Shown here one piece after another: positions 1 to 8,664 of a stretch of 64,000 bases of DNA (its first letter is position 1; each line of letters starts with the position of its first letter). The translations under genes were made by a program, and so were the position numbers. The DNA comes from Hyphomicrobium sp. 12-62-95 (lineage in GTDB: Bacteria > Pseudomonadota > Alphaproteobacteria > Rhizobiales > Hyphomicrobiaceae), in contig NCCZ01000012.1 of the NCBI GenBank assembly GCA_002279935.1, forward strand, positions 62,001 through 126,000. Reading direction: 5' to 3'. Under the pieces are notes generated by a model. That model made no database searches, had not been told where the DNA came from, and saw nothing but the letters and a program-made list of their open reading frames with translations.

Positions 1-519
1 CGCTGGTGCATCCTCACACCGGAAGCGGGAACCGACGCCGCCGCTGTCGAAAAACTGAAGGTCTTCTGGCAGAAGCTTGGCTCCAACGTCGAGATCATGG
101 CCCCCGATCACCACGATCTGGTGCTCGCCATCACTTCGCACCTGCCGCACCTGATCGCCTTCAACATCGTCAACACCGCCGCCCACCTGGAGCGCGTGAC
201 GGACAGCGAAGTCATCAAGTTCTCCGCCGGCGGCTTCCGCGATTTCACCCGCATCGCCGCCTCCGATCCCGTCATGTGGCGCGACGTCTTCCTCAACAAC
301 AAAGACGCCGTGCTCGAAATGCTGGGCCGCTTCTCCGAAGACCTGATAGCCCTCCAGCGCGCCATCCGCTTCGGCGACGGCGACACGCTGCACAAACTGT
401 TCTCCGATGCCCGCTCCATCCGCCGCGGCGTCATCCAGGCCGGCCAGGATACGCCCGCGCCGAACTTCGGCCGCACACCGGCACCGGCCACCGCCAAGAG
501 CGGAGACGAAAAAGCATGA
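1..519 (+). CDS. tyrC: Prephenate/arogenate dehydrogenase, C-terminal part (5' end outside window)
   Basis: The frame is open from the first base and ends at TGA 517-519, so only the last ~172 residues are present. They match the helical dimerisation domain of TyrA/TyrC dehydrogenases: a TSHLPH segment followed by GGFRDFTRIA and an SDPxMWRD motif. The family oxidises and decarboxylates prephenate (or arogenate) with NAD(P)+ in tyrosine biosynthesis in the cytoplasm. The Rossmann domain lies upstream of the window. The stop overlaps the chaC start by four bases (ATGA), so the two are probably co-translated. The final ~20 residues are a Pro/Ala-rich tail. Confidence 0.88.
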   Translation, partial: RWCILTPEAGTDAAAVEKLKVFWQKLGSNVEIMAPDHHDLVLAITSHLPHLIAFNIVNTAAHLERVTDSEVIKFSAGGFRDFTRIAASDPVMWRDVFLNNKDAVLEMLGRFSEDLIALQRAIRFGDGDTLHKLFSDARSIRRGVIQAGQDTPAPNFGRTPAPATAKSGDEKA

Positions 520-1202
520 GCCAGCGGCCGGACACGCGGACCCTGTGGGTCTTCGGTTATGGCTCTCTCATGTGGCAGCCGGGCTTTCCCTACGTCGAAG
601 CCCGCCGCGCCCGCCTCGACGGCTATTCGCGCGCTTTCTGCATTTACTCGCTCCACTATCGCGGCACTCAGGAACGCCCGGGCCTGGTCCTCGGCCTCGC
701 CCGCGGCGGCACCTGTGACGGCATCGCCTTCCGTGTGGCCGACGCCGATGCGTCCGCCGTCCGCGCCTACCTGCACGCCCGCGAACTGATCTACGGCGTC
801 TACCGCGAAGCCAGTGTGCCGGCCGAACTCGCAGGCCCCGGCCAACACCAAACCGTCGACGTCCTCACGTACATCGCCGAAACCAGTCACCCCAGTTTCG
901 CCGGTCACCTGCCCTTGGCGCGACGCGCCGCAATCATCCGCGCCGCACGCGGCAAGGCCGGCAGCAACCTCACCTACTTCGCAGCCACCCTGCGCAAATT
1001 GCACGACCTCGGCATCCGCCAACCGGACCTGGAACGGCTGGCCGTCTGCGCCAGTGTCAGCGGTCCGTTCGCGGAGGCGGCCGGGCCCGAAGTCCTCGAA
1101 GGCCGCAGCCGCGCCTTCTGCAATCGGCGAGGCTGCAAGCCCAGCGCCGTCCGCAACGACCGCCGGCATGCGTTCTCCTATCGCCGCCGTCTCCCGGCTT
1201 GA
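516..1202 (+). CDS. chaC: ChaC-type gamma-glutamylcyclotransferase
   Basis: A 228-residue protein beginning at ATG 516, which overlaps the preceding stop. Near the N-terminus it carries VFGYGSLMW, the substrate-binding loop of the ChaC/gamma-glutamylcyclotransferase fold, and further in a YLxARE segment that holds the catalytic glutamate of this family. ChaC enzymes release 5-oxoproline from glutathione or related gamma-glutamyl compounds. The C-terminal ~25 residues are Arg-rich and not typical of the family. Longer in-frame starts inside the upstream gene are rejected because the homology begins at this ATG. Confidence 0.88.
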   Translation: MSQRPDTRTLWVFGYGSLMWQPGFPYVEARRARLDGYSRAFCIYSLHYRGTQERPGLVLGLARGGTCDGIAFRVADADASAVRAYLHARELIYGVYREASVPAELAGPGQHQTVDVLTYIAETSHPSFAGHLPLARRAAIIRAARGKAGSNLTYFAATLRKLHDLGIRQPDLERLAVCASVSGPFAEAAGPEVLEGRSRAFCNRRGCKPSAVRNDRRHAFSYRRRLPA

Positions 1203-1281
1203 CCGGACACAACCGGATCAAACGAAAACGGCGGCCCGATTGAGGCCGCCGCTCGAATGCGAAATCAAGGCTGTCCGGAGC

Positions 1282-1722
1282 TTACATCCCGGCAGCCACA
1301 TGAGAGATGATCCCGGCGCACTGGCCAGCGCGCAGATCCGTCTCGATCAGGCGGCTCTGCTTGGCATTGGGGGCAAGCAGGTGCACGTGAACTTCGTTAG
1401 CACCAAGCTCCGCGCCACGGCGGCGGATCTCTGCCAGATTGAGCGATGCGGCAGCGTTCCCGACCCGGCCCACGGCCAGAACCAGTCGGCGGCCCTCGCC
1501 ATCGCGATGGACCAAAACGTAGTTGCCGGCCGGAAGCGCCGGGCATTCGATCAGATTGTAGATGGTGTGAACATAGCGCCGGCCCGACGCACCGCTCCAG
1601 AAATGGAAGCGGCCAGCAAGATCCGGTGCGCCGTCGAGCAAAGCGGGTTCGCCACGCATCGCGGCCAACCCGATACCCCGGCTCGACTTATACTCTGCGA
1701 GAGAAATGATCTCTGCTGACAT
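1282..1722 (-). CDS. Conserved hypothetical protein
   Basis: A 146-residue soluble protein. ATG 1722 is chosen over an upstream in-frame start because a purine-rich ribosome site (CAGGG) lies just before it. The protein starts MSAEIISLAEYKSS, has a central part rich in aromatic residues and a C-terminal stretch with a predicted helix. There is no signal peptide, membrane segment or recognisable catalytic motif. It is converged on by chaC, and its own upstream region (1723-1920) separates it from the nrdJ stop. I do not recognise the family. Confidence 0.6.
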   Translation of the reverse strand: MSAEIISLAEYKSSRGIGLAAMRGEPALLDGAPDLAGRFHFWSGASGRRYVHTIYNLIECPALPAGNYVLVHRDGEGRRLVLAVGRVGNAAASLNLAEIRRRGAELGANEVHVHLLAPNAKQSRLIETDLRAGQCAGIISHVAAGM

Positions 1723-1920
1723 GCTGTGCCCTGCCGTATCCGAACCCGGCCGTTGACCGGCCTGTGACGCTACAAATCGTTGAGCATCACCATCCACGAA
1801 AAGTCTGGATGAAGTGTGGCTCGACCTTTGAGATTTTGTGGCAGGGTGAAGAGAAGGTTAGCGGTTGTTCCTTAGGTGGATCGCAGCCCCGCCCGCGAAC
1901 CGGTCAACAGGTGTTAACCA

Positions 1921-4347
1921 TCAGCCGCAGCGCGAGAATCCGCACATCGCGCACACCCAGCAGCCTTCTCGGCGTGTGAGCGTCGCATGTCCGCAGCGCT
2001 GGCAAACCCGGCCGCCCGCCACTTTTCGGACCGATTCCGGAGCGCCCGCCGCCACCGATCCATCCGGCGCCTCGCCCTCAATGGGCGCAAGAAACCCAAT
2101 CGCGCGCATGTGAGTCTCGATCACGTCGCCGATCGCCGCCAGCAGGCTCGGCACATACCGCCCACCAATAAAACGCCCGCCCTGCGGATCGAACACCGCC
2201 TTCAATTCTTCCGCCACGAACGAAACATCGCCGCCGCGCCGGAAGACCGCGCTGATCATCCGCGTCAACGCCACCGTCCAAGCGTAATGCTCAAGATTGC
2301 GGGTGTTGATGAAGATCTCGAACGGTCGCTTGCGCGGTGGCCCGCCCAGCTCGCCCCCCTCCATCTCGATGTCGTTGATGGTGATGTAGAGCGCATGATC
2401 GCTATCCGGCCAGCGCAGCTTGTAGGTCGCGCCCGACAACACCGGCGACCGCTCTAGCGGCTTGGAGAGATACACAATGTCTCCGCCCGCCCCCGCTCGC
2501 GCCGCAGCAGGCACCACCGCCAGCGGAGTTACCGGCGGCACGGTGTCCTGCACCGGCAGCTCGCCTCCCGCCGGGGCGTCCGCATCAACAGGTGACAGCA
2601 CCGCACCCGTCACGTCGTTCGGGCGGTACGTCGTGCAGCCCTTGAGGCCAAGATCGTACGCCTCCCGGTACACCGACATGAAATCGGCAAATGTGATCTC
2701 GATCGGACAGTTGATCGTCTTGGAAATCGAACTGTCGACATGCCGCTGCACAGCTGCCTGCATACGCAAATGCTCATGCGGCGAAAGATCACCCGCCGTC
2801 ACGAACGCCTTCGGCAGCGCCGCCGCATCCCCGCCGCCGCGCACATAGGCCGCATAGGCAAAATCCTCCAGCACCTCTTCACGCGCCGCGCCCGACGCAT
2901 CGAGAATGCGCCGCCGCATTCGGAAATCGAACACCGGTTCAATGCCGCTCGACACATTGCCGGCAAACAGCGAAATCGTCCCCGTCGGCGCAATCGACGT
3001 CAGGCAGCCATTCCGGATGCCGTGCTTCGCAATCGCTTTGCGCACGTCTGGATCGAGCGCCGCAACATGCGGCCGCTCCAGATATCGCTCGCGCTCGAAC
3101 AGCGCAAACGCGCCCTTTTCCCGCGCAATCTCGCTGCTGGCCAGATACGCCGCGCGCGAGATAGCCCCCATCCAATCCCCGGCGAGCTGCACCGCCCGGT
3201 CCGACCCGTACCGCACCCCAAGCATGATCAAAGTGTCCGCCAACCCCGTCAGCCCGAGCCCGATGCGCCGCTTCGCCTTGGCCTCGTGCCGCTGGGCCGG
3301 CAGCGGATAATTCGAAATGTCGATGACGTTGTCGAGGAAGCGCACCGCAGTCCGCACACGCTCATCCAAAGCCGCCATATCGAGCGCCGCATCAGCGCTA
3401 AACGGCCGCGTCACAAACCGTGTCAGGTTGATGGACCCCAACAGGCACGCACCATACGGCGGCAACGGCTGCTCCCCGCACGGGTTCGTCGCGTGAATGG
3501 CTTCCAGGTATCCCAGATTGTTCTGGCGATTGACGCGGTCGATAAAGATGACGCCAGGCTCTGCATAGTCGTACGTCGCCCGCATCAGGCGCTCCCAAAG
3601 CCCGCGCGCCGGAATCTCGAGATAGACTTGGCCGTCGAACATTAGCGGCCACGGCGCATCGCGCGCCACCGCATCCATGAACGCATCCGTCACCAGCACC
3701 GAGAGATTGAAATTCCGCAGCCGCGCCGGGTCGGATTTGGCGTCAATAAACGCCTCGATATCGGGATGATCGCAGCGCAGCGTCGCCATCATCGCCCCGC
3801 GCCGCGCCCCCGCCGACATGATGGTGCGGCACATGGCGTCCCACACATCCATGAAACTGACCGGACCGGACGCGTCCGCGCCGATGCTCCGCACCAGCGC
3901 ACCCTTCGGCCGCAAGGTCGAAAAATCATGCCCGATCCCGCCACCCTGCTGCATGGTGAGGGCGGCTTCCTTCACGTTGTCGAATATGGACGCCAGATCG
4001 TCCTCGATCCGGCCCATGACAAAGCAATTGAAAAGTGTCACCTCGCGGCCGGTACCCGCCCCCGCCAGAATGCGCCCCGCCGGCAGAAAGCCGAAATCCG
4101 AGATCGCGTCGACAAACCGGCTCTCCCACGCCGCCCGGGCTTTCTTGCCCTTCTCGACGGAGGCCACCGCGCGGCCAACCCGCTCGAACGTATCCAAGAC
4201 GTCCCGGTCGCCAGCCTCCGGCCCAAGTCTCATCCCAGGCCCGGCCCCATCGCCGCCCGGAACTATAAACCGGTACTTCTGCTCCCAGATTTCTCGCGAA
4301 ATCGGAGCCAGGAACGCGCCACGCTCTGCCATCGATCCGATACTCAC
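1921..4347 (-). CDS. nrdJ: Adenosylcobalamin-dependent (class II) ribonucleotide reductase
   Basis: An 808-residue NrdJ that reduces ribonucleotides with an adenosylcobalamin-derived radical and therefore works with or without oxygen. Visible features are the N-terminal VTLFNCFVM segment with the redox cysteine, QGGGIGHDFS, the NPCGEQPLPPYG loop with the radical cysteine and the GSINL stretch. The C-terminal tail has six cysteines arranged as CxxC, CxxC and a last Cys-Gly pair, the zinc-ribbon-like end of the shorter NrdJ type. It is last in the leftward ftsE-ftsX-ydcF-plsC direction but has its own promoter. Start is ATG 4347, with ATG 4332 as an alternative. No cobalamin riboswitch was seen upstream. 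Confidence 0.93.
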   Translation of the reverse strand: MSIGSMAERGAFLAPISREIWEQKYRFIVPGGDGAGPGMRLGPEAGDRDVLDTFERVGRAVASVEKGKKARAAWESRFVDAISDFGFLPAGRILAGAGTGREVTLFNCFVMGRIEDDLASIFDNVKEAALTMQQGGGIGHDFSTLRPKGALVRSIGADASGPVSFMDVWDAMCRTIMSAGARRGAMMATLRCDHPDIEAFIDAKSDPARLRNFNLSVLVTDAFMDAVARDAPWPLMFDGQVYLEIPARGLWERLMRATYDYAEPGVIFIDRVNRQNNLGYLEAIHATNPCGEQPLPPYGACLLGSINLTRFVTRPFSADAALDMAALDERVRTAVRFLDNVIDISNYPLPAQRHEAKAKRRIGLGLTGLADTLIMLGVRYGSDRAVQLAGDWMGAISRAAYLASSEIAREKGAFALFERERYLERPHVAALDPDVRKAIAKHGIRNGCLTSIAPTGTISLFAGNVSSGIEPVFDFRMRRRILDASGAAREEVLEDFAYAAYVRGGGDAAALPKAFVTAGDLSPHEHLRMQAAVQRHVDSSISKTINCPIEITFADFMSVYREAYDLGLKGCTTYRPNDVTGAVLSPVDADAPAGGELPVQDTVPPVTPLAVVPAAARAGAGGDIVYLSKPLERSPVLSGATYKLRWPDSDHALYITINDIEMEGGELGGPPRKRPFEIFINTRNLEHYAWTVALTRMISAVFRRGGDVSFVAEELKAVFDPQGGRFIGGRYVPSLLAAIGDVIETHMRAIGFLAPIEGEAPDGSVAAGAPESVRKVAGGRVCQRCGHATLTRREGCWVCAMCGFSRCG

Positions 4348-4396
4348 CCTCCGGACAAGATAAGCTCCGGACTGGCCTCAAAAAACACGCCCTCCA

Positions 4397-4425
4397 AACA
4401 TAGCGCCCGACTGCTTAAAAGTCAA
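4397..4425 (-). promoter_or_regulatory. Predicted sigma-70 promoter of nrdJ
   Basis: On the minus strand TTGACT (4420-4425) and TATGTT (4397-4402) are separated by exactly 17 bases, a near-consensus -35/-10 pair. A start site would fall near 4390, giving a leader of about 43 bases before ATG 4347. Confidence 0.65.
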
Positions 4426-4430
4426 CGAAT

Positions 4431-4456
4431 GTTCTTTAAATATTCTTCCTATGTTC
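4431..4456 (-). promoter_or_regulatory. GAAC-N7-GAAT-N7-GAAC array, LexA/SOS-box-like
   Basis: Read on the minus strand there are three half-sites, GAAC (4453-4456), GAAT (4442-4445) and GAAC (4431-4434), each separated by exactly seven bases. The alphaproteobacterial LexA box is GAAC-N7-GAAC (equivalently GTTC-N7-GTTC), so this is two overlapping boxes sharing one substituted middle half-site. The array abuts the nrdJ -35 element on its upstream side. Confidence 0.45.
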
Positions 4457-4461
4457 TCAAT

Positions 4462-4487
4462 AGTGTCACTTTCAAAGTGTCACTTTC
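4462..4487. repeat. Tandem 12-bp direct repeat at the plsC/nrdJ junction
   Basis: AGTGTCACTTTC occurs at 4462-4473 and again at 4476-4487 with two bases between. Each copy contains the odd palindrome AGTG-T-CACT. The second copy overlaps the plsC stop codon (4480-4482). The pair sits just upstream of the GAAC array, so it may be a second operator; this is inference. Confidence 0.6.
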
Positions 4488-5226
4488 CCGGATTATTGAT
4501 AACGAAGTTCACCGATTGTACGCCGGCCTCCGCAATCAGCTTGGCGCTTTCCGTCTCGATGGCCTCTTCAATGCGCGCCTTGGCGACCTTGCGCGGCAGC
4601 CCCGGTGGGACAGGCGGCAAGAATGAAACGACGATGGTGCCTGGGTAGCGGATGAGTTTCCGCCGCGGCCAAAACAGCCCCGAGTTGAGCGCAAGGGGAA
4701 CGGCTGGCACGCCCAGCGCATCATAGAGCGCAACATATCCAGGTTTGTAGTCGGGAGCAGCACCCGGCGCCATACGCGTGCCCTCGGGGAAAATGACAAC
4801 CTGCCGCCCCTCCGCCACGCGGTCCTTGGCATCCGCGACCAACGATTTCAGGGCCACCGCGGCCTTCTCGCGCCGCACGAGAATGTGCCGGAACTTCAAG
4901 CAGAACCAGCCATAGAACGGGATCCACTTGAGCTCATCCTTGAGCACGATCGCCGGGTCGGAAAACAGCGGGATCAGCGCAAACGTGTCCCAAGTCGACT
5001 GATGCTTGGCGACGACAAGCACGGGCCCATCGGGCAGGTTCGCCCGCCCGCGCACCTCCATCTTGGTCCCGACGATTTTTTCCAGCAGCCAGATGGCGAT
5101 CCGCGCGTGCAATCGGAGCCCCGCCATGGCCCAGCTGCGCGGCGCCAGCAAAAGCCAAGACAAGCCAACGAGCATGACGCCCGTGACGAGGTAGAACGCG
5201 GCGGCATAGACGAGGGAACGCAGCAT
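4480..5226 (-). CDS. plsC: 1-acyl-sn-glycerol-3-phosphate acyltransferase
   Basis: A ~248-residue membrane acyltransferase of the PlsC family, which adds the second acyl chain to lysophosphatidate at the inner membrane. It has an N-terminal hydrophobic segment, the catalytic HxxxxD box as HQSTWD preceded by VVAKH, and the second-block FPEGTR. ATG 5226 is preferred because family members begin at this hydrophobic segment. GTG 5265 would overlap the ydcF stop as GTGA and is possible. It forms part of the leftward ftsEX-ydcF-plsC run often seen in rhizobial relatives. Its stop lies inside the 12-bp repeat. Confidence 0.93.
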   Translation of the reverse strand: MLRSLVYAAAFYLVTGVMLVGLSWLLLAPRSWAMAGLRLHARIAIWLLEKIVGTKMEVRGRANLPDGPVLVVAKHQSTWDTFALIPLFSDPAIVLKDELKWIPFYGWFCLKFRHILVRREKAAVALKSLVADAKDRVAEGRQVVIFPEGTRMAPGAAPDYKPGYVALYDALGVPAVPLALNSGLFWPRRKLIRYPGTIVVSFLPPVPPGLPRKVAKARIEEAIETESAKLIAEAGVQSVNFVINNPGK

Positions 5227-5261
5227 GAAGGTCCGGCTTGGGCTCAGATCGAAACGGCACG

Positions 5262-5909
5262 TCACGTCTTGGAATCGGGATCGCCCGAAGCGGTCGCAAC
5301 CGAGCCGCTGTCAAACGGCGTCACCGCACGATGAAGGGCGAATCTGGCCGCAGATGGCAGGAACTTGATGTACTCGGCAACGAGATTCCGCATCGTCACC
5401 GGCGACAGCCACCACGCTTCGGTATCGAAGGTATCCGGGGTCACCGTATGCGGGATAAAGCGCACATCCGGCAGCGTGCGCGACAATTCCACGAGCGTGC
5501 GCGGCATGTGATAGTTCGATGTCACGACGATGAGCGATCGATACCGGTTCGCCTTCGCCCACGTCTGCGTCTCCGACGCATTGCCGATCGTGTTGAGCGC
5601 TGTGTACCCCAGATCGACACAGCAGTTGAATGTCCGCGAATCTAGCCCCGACAACCGGATCAAATCACCCTGACCGGTCCGCGTATTCACACCGGAGATG
5701 AGCAGGCGCGCGCCATAACCATCCTTGAGCAGCCGCGCCCCTTCCTTGATGCGCGACTGGCCGCCCGTCAGCACGACGATCCCGTCGGCCTTCTCGCTGG
5801 CATGCACGGGCGTGCGCATGACATTGGCGGAAAACAAAACGAAGCCCAGGGCAGCGGCCCAAACCACCGCAGCCGCGAAGCCCGCCAGGATTTTCCAATA
5901 TCGCGACAT
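5262..5909 (-). CDS. ydcF: YdcF-family (DUF218) membrane-anchored protein
   Basis: A 215-residue protein with one N-terminal membrane segment (residues ~8-28) followed by a DUF218 domain. GIVVLTGGQSRI marks the first strand-loop and ISGVNT the second, and VVTSNYHMPR is the family's conserved late motif. Relatives such as YdcF, SanA and ElyC are linked to envelope or peptidoglycan-precursor metabolism, but the reaction is unsettled. Position between ftsX and plsC suggests an envelope role. Start is ATG 5909, and a 182-base gap separates it from ftsX. Confidence 0.85.
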   Translation of the reverse strand: MSRYWKILAGFAAAVVWAAALGFVLFSANVMRTPVHASEKADGIVVLTGGQSRIKEGARLLKDGYGARLLISGVNTRTGQGDLIRLSGLDSRTFNCCVDLGYTALNTIGNASETQTWAKANRYRSLIVVTSNYHMPRTLVELSRTLPDVRFIPHTVTPDTFDTEAWWLSPVTMRNLVAEYIKFLPSAARFALHRAVTPFDSGSVATASGDPDSKT

Positions 5910-6091
5910 ATGACCTTGGCGCCGAACAGGCGCTTCACCTTCCCCTAAGACCTCGGTTGAGCCCCTACGAACTTAGCCGATTTGGTCACCGCTGTGACGG
6001 CATTTTGCCTACCCCCGCCACTCCAGGGAGAAATCAAGGAAAACAAAGTGTTGCAGGCGGCTACCAGATACCGCGGGCGTCCAACGAAGGA

Positions 6092-7222
6092 TCACCGCTT
6101 GGCATGCAGAATGCGATAGACGCCAAGCCGGCTGGTCAGCATGCACAACGCCGAAATGATCACCACCACGATGCCCAGCAGCACGAACCCAGCCGTATCG
6201 AGACTGCCTGAACCGATCAAACGGTGCATCTCCGCCATCATGACGGGACCGCCGCCGAGCACCTCGAGCACCAACGGCATCGCGATGAACACGAACGCCG
6301 CCAGCGCGGCTCCCACGCACCCGGCGCGGATGCCAAGCCGGAGAAAATGTTTCTCAAACTCCCGCGCGATAAAGCGATCGTTGGCACCAACGAAGTGCAG
6401 CACCTCGACGATCTCGCGGTTGGACGCCATCGAACTCTTCGTCGCCGAGACGATGATGGCCGTCGTCGCTGCCGCCACGAGAACGAGGATGGCAATCCCA
6501 CCGAGCGCCAACGAGCGCGTCACGGTCCGGATTTGCCGCTGCCACTGCCGGTGATCGTCGAGCGTCACACCCTCGAATTTCTCACTGAGCGTTTTTGAGA
6601 CGGCGGCGAGATCCGGCGTCGTTTCGCGATCGATGCTCACTGCAATCAGCCGCGGCACCGGCAACGACTTCAGCGCATCAGACTTTCCAAGCCAGGGTTC
6701 CAGCAGCGCGGTGGAATCCTCCAGCGCCAGAACCCGAGTATTTCCGATCCCCGGCGTCTGGCCTAGCGCCGCCGCCACCTCGGCCAGAGTCTTATCGATG
6801 TCGACTCCGTCGCGCGGCGCCACCTGCACGGTGACCTCGCTCGCCAGATCCTTTAGCCAGGCATCCGCCGATTGATTGATCATATAGACCGCGCCCGCCG
6901 TCAGGCAGGCCAGAAAACACATGATCGCGATCACCAGCGTCAGCGAACGCCCGGTAACAGACCCTGCGGGAACAATCGGCGCATTCGCCTGCGCCTTGCC
7001 TCGCCGCACGGGTTCAGCCGGCCCCGGTCGCGGCTCATGCTCCAGACGAGGCACGGGCGTATCGGGATAACTGGGATAGATGGCTTCGTCTGTTGCGGCC
7101 GGATACGTGCGCGTCGCGCCGGGGCTCACCCCCGTCGTCGGATCGTCATCGTAATAGGGCTCGGCCGGATATGTGCCCTGCGGCAACGGCCGGCCCGTCA
7201 TCTTGTCATATGATCCGGACAT
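6092..7222 (-). CDS. ftsX: Cell division protein FtsX
   Basis: A 376-residue permease-like partner of FtsE. The N-terminal ~90 residues are cytoplasmic, Pro/Tyr/Asp-rich. The first membrane segment (~95-120) is followed by a periplasmic domain, then three further segments at about 225-250, 285-310 and 340-365, the normal FtsX layout. FtsEX couples ATP use in the cytoplasm to activation of peptidoglycan hydrolases at the septum. ATG 7222 overlaps ftsE by 17 bases; ATG 7201, four bases after the ftsE stop, is the main alternative. Neither has a strong ribosome site. Confidence 0.9.
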   Translation of the reverse strand: MSGSYDKMTGRPLPQGTYPAEPYYDDDPTTGVSPGATRTYPAATDEAIYPSYPDTPVPRLEHEPRPGPAEPVRRGKAQANAPIVPAGSVTGRSLTLVIAIMCFLACLTAGAVYMINQSADAWLKDLASEVTVQVAPRDGVDIDKTLAEVAAALGQTPGIGNTRVLALEDSTALLEPWLGKSDALKSLPVPRLIAVSIDRETTPDLAAVSKTLSEKFEGVTLDDHRQWQRQIRTVTRSLALGGIAILVLVAAATTAIIVSATKSSMASNREIVEVLHFVGANDRFIAREFEKHFLRLGIRAGCVGAALAAFVFIAMPLVLEVLGGGPVMMAEMHRLIGSGSLDTAGFVLLGIVVVIISALCMLTSRLGVYRILHAKR

Positions 7223-7862
7223 GGCCGTTATGAAGTTCCATGCGCGGCGCCTTGAACTGCCGCATGAGTTGATGATCGTGCGTGGCGATGACCACGGACG
7301 TGCCCAAACGATTGAGTTCGATGAACAAGCGCAACAGACGGCGCGCCATTTGCGGGTCAACGTTCCCGGTCGGTTCGTCGGCCAGCAGAACCTCCGGCTT
7401 GCCGATCACCGCCCGCGCAATGGCCGCGCGCTGCTTCTCCCCGCCCGACAGCACCGACGGATAAGCGTGCATGCGGTCACCCAGTCCCACCCACTGCAAC
7501 AGGTCCGTCACATCCTCGCGGTAGTCGTCGATCCGCTTGCCGACGACCCGCAGCGGCAGGGCAACATTTTCCCACGTGGTCAGATGGTCCAAAAGGCGAA
7601 AATCCTGAAACACGATGCCGATGCGCCGCCGCAACTGCGCCCGCTTCGACGGTGTCACACGGCTGATATCCTGGCCGAACATCTCGATCCGCCCGCGAGA
7701 GGGGTGGGTCGACATGAACAAAAGCCTCAGCAACGACGATTTGCCCGCCCCCGACGCACCGTGCAGGAAGTGGAACGAGCCGGGTTTCAGCTCGATGTTC
7801 ACGTCCGAGAGCACATCGGGTCCACGGTCGTAATTGAGCGCGACGTTCGTGAGCCGGATCAC
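7206..7862 (-). CDS. ftsE: Cell division ATP-binding protein FtsE
   Basis: A 218-residue ABC ATPase. Walker A is GASGAGKSS (residues ~35-43), the signature is LSGGEKQR and Walker B runs into LLADEPTGN, which is the FtsE form, followed by the switch histidine in VIATHD. It works with FtsX at the division site. It is the first gene of the leftward cluster, and the divergent gap to hpt (7863-8070) carries a perfect palindrome and presumably both promoters. Confidence 0.95.
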   Translation of the reverse strand: MIRLTNVALNYDRGPDVLSDVNIELKPGSFHFLHGASGAGKSSLLRLLFMSTHPSRGRIEMFGQDISRVTPSKRAQLRRRIGIVFQDFRLLDHLTTWENVALPLRVVGKRIDDYREDVTDLLQWVGLGDRMHAYPSVLSGGEKQRAAIARAVIGKPEVLLADEPTGNVDPQMARRLLRLFIELNRLGTSVVIATHDHQLMRQFKAPRMELHNGHVRII

Positions 7863-7927
7863 TTAATGATTTCCCGCCAAGTCTTAACCTGCTGCCGGAT
7901 CGGCCGACTTTGGCCGCCAAAGTCGCC

Positions 7928-7943
7928 AAACGATCAATCGTTT
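7928..7943. promoter_or_regulatory. Perfect 7-2-7 palindrome in the ftsE/hpt divergent region
   Basis: AAACGAT-CA-ATCGTTT is a perfect inverted repeat located 66 bases before the ftsE start and 128 bases before the hpt start. There is no T-tract, so a protein operator is likelier than a terminator. The binding factor is unknown. Confidence 0.45.
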
Positions 7944-8070
7944 AGGATTATGGCAGTGTCGTGTGCATCCCCTATGGCGGCGATTTGCCGTGCCACGCTT
8001 GAACATTGCGGGCAACGCCCCGATACCTTCATAGTCGAATCATCAGTTTAGGCAACGGAAAGGGCCGGGC

Positions 8071-8625
8071 ATGACGGCGGAGGCCATCACCAACCCCGAT
8101 AGCGGCGTCGAAATCGTCTATTCCGATGAAGAGATTGCGCGCCGTCTCGAAGAACTGGCGCTCGAAATCAAGTCGTCGGGATTGAAAAACCTTCTCGTCG
8201 TCGCCGTCCTCAAGGGCAGCTTCGTCTTCGCCGCCGATCTGATTCGTGCGCTGCACCGGGTCGGCGTCTCCCCCGAAGTCGATTTTCTGACCCTGTCCAG
8301 CTACAAAAAGAGCAAGACATCCTCCGGCCGCGTCGAAATCCTGCGCGATCTCGACCTCGGCGTGGAAGGCCGCAACGTGCTCATCGTCGATGACGTCCTC
8401 GACAGCGGCCGTACCCTGGCCTTCGCCAAAGACCTGCTGACCGCGCGCGGCGCCGCCCTGATCCGTACCTGCGTCCTTCTCGAAAAGCAGGTGCCGCGCG
8501 CCGTCGACGTGGAAGCCGACTTCGCCGCCTTCGAGTGCCCCGACGAGTTCGTCGTCGGTTACGGCATGGACGTGGCGCACCGCTACCGGGAATTGCCGTT
8601 TGTGGGGCGTATCACGAAGCACTGA
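8071..8625 (+). CDS. hpt: Hypoxanthine phosphoribosyltransferase
   Basis: A 184-residue type I phosphoribosyltransferase. The PRPP-binding motif VLIVDDVLDSGRTL (~111-124) is intact, the pyrophosphate loop VLKGSFVF lies near residue 50, and the hood ends in FVVGYGMD, where Asp/Phe contact the purine. It salvages hypoxanthine (and usually guanine) to nucleotides in the cytoplasm. It is followed after 39 bases by the response regulator gene in the same direction. Confidence 0.93.
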   Translation: MTAEAITNPDSGVEIVYSDEEIARRLEELALEIKSSGLKNLLVVAVLKGSFVFAADLIRALHRVGVSPEVDFLTLSSYKKSKTSSGRVEILRDLDLGVEGRNVLIVDDVLDSGRTLAFAKDLLTARGAALIRTCVLLEKQVPRAVDVEADFAAFECPDEFVVGYGMDVAHRYRELPFVGRITKH

Positions 8626-8664
8626 GTAGTTTGGCTCAATGAGCAAAACGAACGGGAGGGGGCG

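Noticed and set aside
108..1169. Long open frame antisense to tyrC/chaC
   Set aside because: GC-rich codon usage opens opposite-strand frames; the plus-strand products match known families and the antisense product does not.
4348..4479. Cobalamin riboswitch before nrdJ
   Set aside because: No B12-box-like conserved core or space for the full aptamer was seen in the 132-base gap.
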